This document shows, piece after piece, positions 57,954 through 64,000 of a stretch of 64,000 nt of DNA. Position numbers and translations under genes: made by a program. The notes under the pieces are model-generated. The model had not been told where the DNA came from. It did no database searches and saw only the letters and a program-made list of their open reading frames with translations. This DNA comes from Psychrosphaera sp. (GTDB lineage: Bacteria > Pseudomonadota > Gammaproteobacteria > Enterobacterales > Alteromonadaceae): assembly GCA_028098005.1 (NCBI GenBank), contig JAOHFM010000001.1, positions 1 through 64,000 of the forward strand, given 5' to 3'. Within the stretch, counting starts at the first letter, position 1. Each line of letters opens with the position of its first letter.

Positions 57954-60422
57954 CTAAAAGGTAGTTCCGATATTAAAACTAAATACTTCATGTTCATCTT
58001 CTTCGTATTCTTTTAACGGTCTTGACCAAGTGAATACCAATGGTCCCATTGGTGATAACCACTGAAGACTTACACCTGCAGATACACGATAACGACCTGC
58101 ATCAGAATAATCAACTATCTTTGCGCGTTGTGACTCTGCTAAATTGTCATATGCACTTATATCGAACTCTGTATCCCAAACATTACCAGCATCAACAAAT
58201 ACCGAGGTACGAACAGAGTTTGAAAACTCTTCTGGTAATAATGGCGTTGGTGTTATTAATTCAATACCACCAAATACTGAGGCATTACCGCCCGTCGCTC
58301 TTAGTGTAGTAGCAATTAAATCAGAGTCAGTGCCTAAGAAAATATCATCGGTTCCACCAAAACCATTTGGTGAACCAACTAACGATTGTGCTGCACGCTC
58401 TATCCCTCGAGGACCGATGGTATTACTTTCAAAGCCACGTAAGTCATTTGAACGTTGCTGCATGTTTTCCCAGAATGGCAGTGTTTGATCGCTGCCATTT
58501 AGTGTCCCATAACCATTACCGTAGTTCGCCTCGAAACGAGTCAAAAGTGTCCATTGATGATCATTTGATAATGGGAAGTAGAACTTAGAGTCGAAGTTGA
58601 ATTTAAAGTACTCAACATCAGAACCTGGCACTGATACTTTAAAGCCATAGTATTGACTTGAACCGTCTGATGGGAACACACCTCTGTTTAGAGTATTTCG
58701 ACTCCAACCGATATTTGCTTCAACACTCTCAAAGTCATACTTTGCATCTGGGTTGCTTGGATCAATAAACGCTTCTGCAAATCGCTTAATTTGATCATAT
58801 GGCTGTAGCGATGAAATCTCGATATCTTTAAAGGCGACACCAACACTCACACGGTTATTTTCCATTACAGGCCAGCTAAGTGTAGGTCCAATACTAACGG
58901 TTTTTCTAGAGTAAGTTACTAGGTTTACTTTAGATGCATCGTAGTTACTGTAGGCTATTTGACCACCTAGAGCTACACCGTCATCAGTGAAATAGTTATC
59001 CGTATAATTGAGTGAAATTGTTTGTTGAGCTTTCCAAGTATTAAGGCCAATTCCGATTGAGTTACCTGTACCTAAGAAGTTTTCTTGTTGGATTGATGTA
59101 TTAAACGCCAGTCCAGTGTAGTCACCATAAGAGATGCCCGCTTGAAATGCCCCTGAAGCTTGTTCTTTAACGCTAAAGACGACATCAACTTGGTCATCTT
59201 CACCCGGTAATTCAACCGTTGTGAAATCAACACTTTCAATATATTTCAGACGCTGAATAAGGGTTTTAGACATCTCTAGCAAATTATTAGAAAGCGTAGA
59301 GCCTTCGAATTGACGCAACTCTCGACGCAATACTTCGTCTGACGTTCCAAAGTTACCAACAAATTTTATTCTACGAACATAAACTCGTTTTCCTGGAGTA
59401 ACAGAAATAGTTAATGCCACTTCTTTTGTTTCGTCATTCGCATCTGGAATCGTGGTTACCTTAGCGTTCGCATAACCAAAACGACCTAAGTATTTAGTTA
59501 TCATTTCTTCGGTATATGTGACAACTTCACCGTTATAATATTCGCCAATCTGAATTGGGATGATTTTTTTAATAAAGTCTTCTTGACCTAACAAGTCGCC
59601 TATTAATTCAAAACCAGTTACCGTGTAAGGTTCGCCCTCATCAACGTTTAGCGTAATATAAACCGACTCTTTATCTGGAGCGACTGATACCTGTGTAGAC
59701 TCAAGATTGTACTTTAAGTAACCCTTTTCTAAGTAGTAATCTCGAATAGTTTCCATGTCACCTTTAAGCGCTTGTTTTTGGTAACGATCGTTATCCATAA
59801 ACTGCCACCAAGATAAATTTTGTTTGCTTTCGATTCTCGCTAAAAGTTCTTCGTCAGGAAAAATTTCGTTACCAACAACGTTGATCTGTTTTATAGAAGC
59901 CGCATCGCCCTCATCAAAGTCAAATTCAAGTTTCACTCGGTTTCTAGGCAAGTAAGTTACTTTGGATTTTATCGCAGCGTTATATTTACCAACACTATGG
60001 TAGAAGTCCATTAAGCCTGATTCAACAGTATCTAAAATAGTTTTATCTAAGGCCTCACCAACTCGAATGTTGCTATCGTTTAAGCTCTGTTGCAATTGCT
60101 CATCTTTAATATCGCTGTTGCCATCAAACTCGATAGAGCTAATTGTTGGACGTTCTGCAACTTTAAAAATGATGGTATTGCCTTCTCTATAAGCTTCGAT
60201 ATTGGCAAAGAAACCTGAAGAGTAGAGTTTTTTGATTGATTGAGAAACGTAGTATTCCGAAATCTGATCGCCTACGTTAAAAGGGACATGCGTTAGCGCT
60301 GCACCTAATGCAACACGTTGAAGCCCATTGACTTGAATATCTTCAATGACAAACTTCTCTTCATTGGCATCAGACAACCAACTCGCACTTACTAAAAAAA
60401 TACCAATTAAGACTTGTTTCAT
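57954..60422 (-). CDS. bamA: Outer-membrane protein assembly factor BamA
   Basis: Central component of the BAM machine that folds beta-barrel proteins into the outer membrane. The start is set at the ATG at 60422; the frame from 60488 adds 22 residues ahead of the signal peptide. After the signal peptide, five POTRA domains (residues about 20-420; first begins KFVIEDIQVNGLQRV) and a 16-strand barrel follow, with the conserved LRGF (SNDLRGFESN) motif and a C-terminal FSFNIGTTF, ending in Phe as expected. About 822 residues (E. coli 810). It lies 46 bases after rseP. Confidence 0.97.
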   Translation of the reverse strand: MKQVLIGIFLVSASWLSDANEEKFVIEDIQVNGLQRVALGAALTHVPFNVGDQISEYYVSQSIKKLYSSGFFANIEAYREGNTIIFKVAERPTISSIEFDGNSDIKDEQLQQSLNDSNIRVGEALDKTILDTVESGLMDFYHSVGKYNAAIKSKVTYLPRNRVKLEFDFDEGDAASIKQINVVGNEIFPDEELLARIESKQNLSWWQFMDNDRYQKQALKGDMETIRDYYLEKGYLKYNLESTQVSVAPDKESVYITLNVDEGEPYTVTGFELIGDLLGQEDFIKKIIPIQIGEYYNGEVVTYTEEMITKYLGRFGYANAKVTTIPDANDETKEVALTISVTPGKRVYVRRIKFVGNFGTSDEVLRRELRQFEGSTLSNNLLEMSKTLIQRLKYIESVDFTTVELPGEDDQVDVVFSVKEQASGAFQAGISYGDYTGLAFNTSIQQENFLGTGNSIGIGLNTWKAQQTISLNYTDNYFTDDGVALGGQIAYSNYDASKVNLVTYSRKTVSIGPTLSWPVMENNRVSVGVAFKDIEISSLQPYDQIKRFAEAFIDPSNPDAKYDFESVEANIGWSRNTLNRGVFPSDGSSQYYGFKVSVPGSDVEYFKFNFDSKFYFPLSNDHQWTLLTRFEANYGNGYGTLNGSDQTLPFWENMQQRSNDLRGFESNTIGPRGIERAAQSLVGSPNGFGGTDDIFLGTDSDLIATTLRATGGNASVFGGIELITPTPLLPEEFSNSVRTSVFVDAGNVWDTEFDISAYDNLAESQRAKIVDYSDAGRYRVSAGVSLQWLSPMGPLVFTWSRPLKEYEEDEHEVFSFNIGTTF

Positions 60423-60468
60423 TATTATTTTAATTCCAATACAACTACTACTGTCCGTTCGTAACGCA

Positions 60469-61809
60469 CTACAAACGTCCAAAATCATTAAATAAGGCGA
60501 TTCCCATAATCATGAACAGTGCAATTGCACCGAACCGGAATCCCATTTCCTGTACCCTTTCAGAGACAGGCTTTCCTCTAATAAGTTCAATAATAAAATA
60601 CATTAAGTGACCGCCATCTAATACCGGAAGGGGTAAAAGATTCACCACACCTAAGTTGACGCTAATTAACGCCATAAAACTTATGAAATATACGAAACCG
60701 CTCTGTGCACTAATTCCTGCACCTTGCGCTATGGCTATTGGCCCACTCAGGTTTTCTAAACCGATGGCACCAGTAACAAACTTACCAATCATATTAAACG
60801 TGAGTTTTATTAAGTCCCATGTTTTAACAAAAGACTGACTGACAGCGGGCAAAATAGCATATTGATTAGTAAATACATAGTCTTTTGGCCACTCTTCATA
60901 TTTTGGAGCAACCCCTAGGTAGCCACTTGAAAAACCTTCAAGTGTCGGCCTGTTTAATGGCGTAACAGTGAGGGTTTGTAAGTTGCCTTTGCGCAGAACC
61001 TTAACTTCAATAACTTTGTCTGCCGAATTGGTAATAACTTCTACAGCTTGTGACCAGGATTTAAGTTCACTCTTGTTGAACGATACAAGTACATCTCCTA
61101 CCAAAAATCCGGCGGCATAAGCAGGGCCGGCTTCATCGATGTAGTTTAATGTGAGGGATGGTTCCGGAGAGAAAGGGGTAAACCCTAAAGAAGAAAACAA
61201 CTCTCCCTCTTCCACTTTCCAATCATCGGTTTTAACACTAATAGAAAGCTCTTTGTCATTTCGAATTACTGACATTGGAATGGACGGATTGCCGATTTGG
61301 TCAATTAGTTTGTATTGAACTGACGACCAGTCATTAACACTATCTTGGTCTATTTTGATAACTAAATCATTTTTTAGTAGTCCGGCTTCCGCCGCCGCTG
61401 AATTTTCTTTAATATCGCCAATGACAGGCTTAACCGCCGGTACGCCAATTAACAACATAATAAAAATTAACACCGCTGCAAAAATGAAGTTAGCTAAAGG
61501 CCCGGCAGCTACAATAGAAATTCTTCTAAGCACGTGTTTTTGGTCGAATGATACCGATTTTTTATGCGCCGGAACGTCATCAACTCGACCATCAAGCATT
61601 CTAACGTATCCACCTAAGGGTATTAGTCCAATCACATATTCAGTACCATTTTTGCCAACCCAAGAGTAAATAGGCTTACCAAAACCAATCGCAAAGCGAA
61701 GGACTTCAACTCCATTTTTACGAGCAACCCAATAGTGTCCGTACTCGTGAACAAAAACCAATATACCCAGGGCGACTAAAAAGCTTACTACGTTTATTAA
61801 TATGTCCAT
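60469..61809 (-). CDS. rseP: Site-2 intramembrane protease RseP
   Basis: Cleaves the anti-sigma factor RseA within the membrane to release sigma-E. The zinc motif HEYGH is at residues 21-25 and the third ligand is in NLLPLPVLDGGHLMYF near residue 390. Two PDZ-like domains lie between (IKENSAAAEAGLLKND and IDEAGPAYAAGFLVGD). Length is 446 residues (E. coli 450). Its ATG overlaps the dxr stop. Confidence 0.97.
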   Translation of the reverse strand: MDILINVVSFLVALGILVFVHEYGHYWVARKNGVEVLRFAIGFGKPIYSWVGKNGTEYVIGLIPLGGYVRMLDGRVDDVPAHKKSVSFDQKHVLRRISIVAAGPLANFIFAAVLIFIMLLIGVPAVKPVIGDIKENSAAAEAGLLKNDLVIKIDQDSVNDWSSVQYKLIDQIGNPSIPMSVIRNDKELSISVKTDDWKVEEGELFSSLGFTPFSPEPSLTLNYIDEAGPAYAAGFLVGDVLVSFNKSELKSWSQAVEVITNSADKVIEVKVLRKGNLQTLTVTPLNRPTLEGFSSGYLGVAPKYEEWPKDYVFTNQYAILPAVSQSFVKTWDLIKLTFNMIGKFVTGAIGLENLSGPIAIAQGAGISAQSGFVYFISFMALISVNLGVVNLLPLPVLDGGHLMYFIIELIRGKPVSERVQEMGFRFGAIALFMIMGIALFNDFGRL

Positions 61810-62999
61810 TAAGCTGTTATTCCCTTAGCAATTTTCTCTAAAGCTAACTGTCTTGTTTGGTTATCCAATAACAAAATATCATCAATGGACTCTGGCTTCT
61901 TATTACCTAATTGTTCTAAACACCATTCGTTCAATTTCCCAATATCAGTGAAGGATACTTGTTGTTGTAAGAAAGCTTCTACGGCAATTTCATTACTGGC
62001 ATTTAAAACGGTTGTTGCCCCTTGTCCTAGTTTTGATGCCTCAAGCGCGAGTCTTAAATTAGGAAAACGTTCAAAATCTGGATCACAGAATGTAAAGCTA
62101 GCCAACTTAGTAAAATCTAAAGGCTCCACACCCGATGCTATTCTATTTGGATAAGCTAACGAATGCGCTATTGGCGTACGCATATCAGGTTGTCCCATTT
62201 GCGCAAGTACTGATCCATCAGTGTAGGAAACCATAGAGTGGATGATGCTTTGAGGGTGCACAACAACTTTTATTTGTTCAAATGATGCGTTGAATAGCAG
62301 ACGAGCTTCAACAAACTCTAAGCCTTTGTTCATCATTGTTGCCGAGTCGACTGATATTTTAGCGCCCATACTCCAGTTAGGGTGAGCAACCGCTAGTTCT
62401 GGGGTAATACAATCAAACTGGTCCATTGGCCTATTTAAAAATGGACCACCGGATCCAGTTAGCAGAATTTGTTCGACACCTGACGCTTTTAATTCTCCGC
62501 CCTGCTGAACTTCAAGCGGTAAGGACTGAAATATTGCGTTGTGCTCACTATCTACCGGTAACAGTTCCGCGTTATTTTCTCTAACCGCATCTAAGAACAA
62601 TTGGCCACTCATGACCAAGGCTTCTTTGTTTGCTAAACAGATTCTTTTGCCCGATTTAGCCGCTGCCATGGTTGGAACTAACCCTGCGCCACCAACAATG
62701 GCTGCCATAACGATATCAACACGATCATCACTGGCAACGTCTACAAGACCTTGTTCTCCACTCTTAACTGAAGTAGACAAGCCTAGCTTGTTAAGTTCGT
62801 CCTGTAGGGCTTGTGCCGCTTTTTCATTAGCCATAACCGCATATGTCGGGCTAAAGGCCTGACAAATTTTGACCATACCATCAACATTGGTATTGCCCGT
62901 AACGGCAAAGAGAGAATATTGTGATAAATGGCGAGACATAACATCTAACGTCGATAAACCTATAGAGCCTGTCGCGCCTAAAATAGTGATGAATTGCAT
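61809..62999 (-). CDS. dxr: 1-Deoxy-D-xylulose 5-phosphate reductoisomerase
   Basis: Second step of the MEP isoprenoid pathway. The NADPH-binding [13 protein letters not shown] is at residues 8-20, KEALVMSG near 124, metal-binding [13 protein letters not shown] near 148, and [17 protein letters not shown] near 215. Length is 396 residues (E. coli 398). It sits between cdsA and rseP, as in Vibrio and Shewanella. Confidence 0.98.
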   Translation of the reverse strand: MQFITILGATGSIGLSTLDVMSRHLSQYSLFAVTGNTNVDGMVKICQAFSPTYAVMANEKAAQALQDELNKLGLSTSVKSGEQGLVDVASDDRVDIVMAAIVGGAGLVPTMAAAKSGKRICLANKEALVMSGQLFLDAVRENNAELLPVDSEHNAIFQSLPLEVQQGGELKASGVEQILLTGSGGPFLNRPMDQFDCITPELAVAHPNWSMGAKISVDSATMMNKGLEFVEARLLFNASFEQIKVVVHPQSIIHSMVSYTDGSVLAQMGQPDMRTPIAHSLAYPNRIASGVEPLDFTKLASFTFCDPDFERFPNLRLALEASKLGQGATTVLNASNEIAVEAFLQQQVSFTDIGKLNEWCLEQLGNKKPESIDDILLLDNQTRQLALEKIAKGITA

Positions 63000-63008
63000 C
63001 AGTACAAC

Positions 63009-63875
63009 TTATAGATAGAAGTGGCTAAAAAACACTAGGAATACAGGCATCGCTGCCGTCAGAGAGTCTATTCTATCGAGCAGCCCACCATGACCTGGAA
63101 GAATGTTTCCACTGTCTTTAATTCCTGCGTCGCGTTTAAGCATACTTTCGCTTAAGTCACCAAAAGCCGAAACAACGCCAATAACGATACAACAGGCCGT
63201 TAACGCTATCCAATTGGCAAAGTCTATTTCGTTATTCCAAAGGACAACTAAGGTAAGAACAACAACAGCAAACATACCGCCCAAAAAGCCCTCTATCGTT
63301 TTTCCAGGACTTACGTTTGGCATCAATTTATGGCTACCAAACTTTTTACCCGCAAAATAAGCGCCAATATCGGCAGACCAAACAATGCTAAATACAAATA
63401 AGGCCAACCAAGCACCGCTGTCTTTATCAAGTAAGTAATGGTATTCACGGATTGTGAGAAGCGCTAACCAAGCCGGTACTAATGTTAAGTAACCAAACAC
63501 GGCTTTAACAACAGGTTGATGCTGCCAGACTCTATTTCCACGCGGATAAATCAATACTAAAATTGAACTAATGGTCCACCAGACGCAGGCTAATACCATA
63601 ATTAAATAGTTATTCTCAGTTAACTGGCCGGTTAATGTCCATAGTGAGAAATCTAAGTAACCAGCATACAACGCTATGCCCGCAGCAACTGACCCTGCTG
63701 CATACAATAACTGATATTTAAGTTTGGAGATTTCCGCAAATTTGCTCCACTCATAAGCGCCGTAACCAAACACAGCTAATGATGCCCACGCAAACCAGTC
63801 AAATGGCATAGTAAATAATGCTGATAATAAAATTGCAGCTAAAATCACTGCGGTAATAATACGTTGTTTTAACAA
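63009..63875 (-). CDS. cdsA: Phosphatidate cytidylyltransferase
   Basis: Makes CDP-diacylglycerol from phosphatidic acid and CTP, in the inner membrane. Eight or so membrane segments; the CDS signature SESMLKRDAGIKDSGNILPG is near the C-terminus, with the catalytic Asp residues in KRDAGIKDSG and GGLLDRIDS. Length is 288 residues. It follows uppS by 15 bases. Confidence 0.96.
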   Translation of the reverse strand: MLKQRIITAVILAAILLSALFTMPFDWFAWASLAVFGYGAYEWSKFAEISKLKYQLLYAAGSVAAGIALYAGYLDFSLWTLTGQLTENNYLIMVLACVWWTISSILVLIYPRGNRVWQHQPVVKAVFGYLTLVPAWLALLTIREYHYLLDKDSGAWLALFVFSIVWSADIGAYFAGKKFGSHKLMPNVSPGKTIEGFLGGMFAVVVLTLVVLWNNEIDFANWIALTACCIVIGVVSAFGDLSESMLKRDAGIKDSGNILPGHGGLLDRIDSLTAAMPVFLVFFSHFYL

Positions 63876-63890
63876 ACTAATTTCCCAATT

Positions 63891-64000
63891 TTAAATTTCG
63901 TTCTGTTTAATCTGTTCGCCAGTTAGCCCGAAGCGACGTTCTGTCCCAGCAAAGGCCTCAACGGCTTGTGCAAAGCTAAGTTGATCAAAGTCTGGCCAGT
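63891..64000 (-). CDS. uppS: Undecaprenyl diphosphate synthase, 3' end only
   Basis: The 3' end of uppS enters at the window edge. The last 36 residues read [18 protein letters not shown] and then [17 protein letters not shown], which is the C-terminal end of UppS (WPDFD and ERRFG motifs). The catalytic and substrate-binding parts lie outside the window. It precedes cdsA, as in E. coli and Vibrio. Confidence 0.93.
   Translation of the reverse strand, partial: WPDFDQLSFAQAVEAFAGTERRFGLTGEQIKQNEI

Overview
The window looks like the chromosome of a marine gammaproteobacterium of the Alteromonadales (Colwelliaceae/Pseudoalteromonadaceae type). The DNA is AT-rich, housekeeping gene order follows E. 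coli and Vibrio closely (dnaX-ybaB-recR-htpG-adk; uppS-cdsA-dxr-rseP-bamA-skp-lpxD-fabZ-lpxA-lpxB-rnhB-dnaE-accA-tilS), and there is a TonB2-type energy cluster beside a large TonB-dependent receptor and a flavin halogenase. This placement is inferred from gene content only. No phage, insertion sequence, CRISPR array, tRNA or rRNA was seen. One structural RNA, the 4.5S SRP RNA, is present.

Layout. 0-1.4 kb: pilV and the 5' part of pilW (minor pilins, + strand), which run tail to tail into a truncated lspA. Neither pilW nor lspA is complete, so a rearrangement or assembly junction lies near 1.40-1.41 kb. 1.4-7.1 kb: lspA-ileS-ribF and murJ (- strand). 7.3-12.3 kb: rpsT, a MAPEG protein, adk, htpG, recR and an unrecognised small gene. 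12.4-20.1 kb: sbcC, sbcD, ybaB, dnaX and apt; sbcDC and the small gene split the usual ybaB-recR pair. 20.2-22.4 kb: an hvfABC-like operon for a ribosomally made, modified, copper-binding peptide whose precursor carries ten EGKCG motifs. 22.6 kb: a lone degenerate GGDEF protein. 23.1-32.9 kb: TPR protein, TonB, ExbD, ExbB, TtpC, DUF3450, halogenase and TonB-dependent receptor, which together look like one uptake module. 33.2-38.7 kb: DNA polymerase II, a TauE-like exporter, priC, a histone-deacetylase-like enzyme, a ComFB-family protein and rsmS/ybaM. 38.8-46.9 kb: a NatAB-like ABC exporter with a secreted peptidase-like hydrolase, 4.5S RNA, a patatin-like phospholipase, a KefB/C-type antiporter and a diguanylate cyclase behind a good sigma-54-type promoter. 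46.9-64 kb: tilS, accA, dnaE, rnhB, the lipid A and outer-membrane biogenesis genes, dxr, cdsA and the 3' end of uppS.

Most interesting signals: (1) the ten-EGKCG precursor with its DUF692/DUF2063 enzymes and an intrinsic terminator between precursor and enzymes; (2) a run of ten A residues in dnaX just after the clamp-loader core, where either shifted frame stops within a few codons, predicting a gamma-like short product; (3) the pilW/lspA inverted junction; (4) in-frame tandem repeats concentrated in a 4 kb stretch (dnaX, hvfC, hvfA); (5) the sigma-54-type site before the diguanylate cyclase. UUG initiation also appears common here (rpsT, fabZ, yfcA, priC, probably murJ and rsmS).
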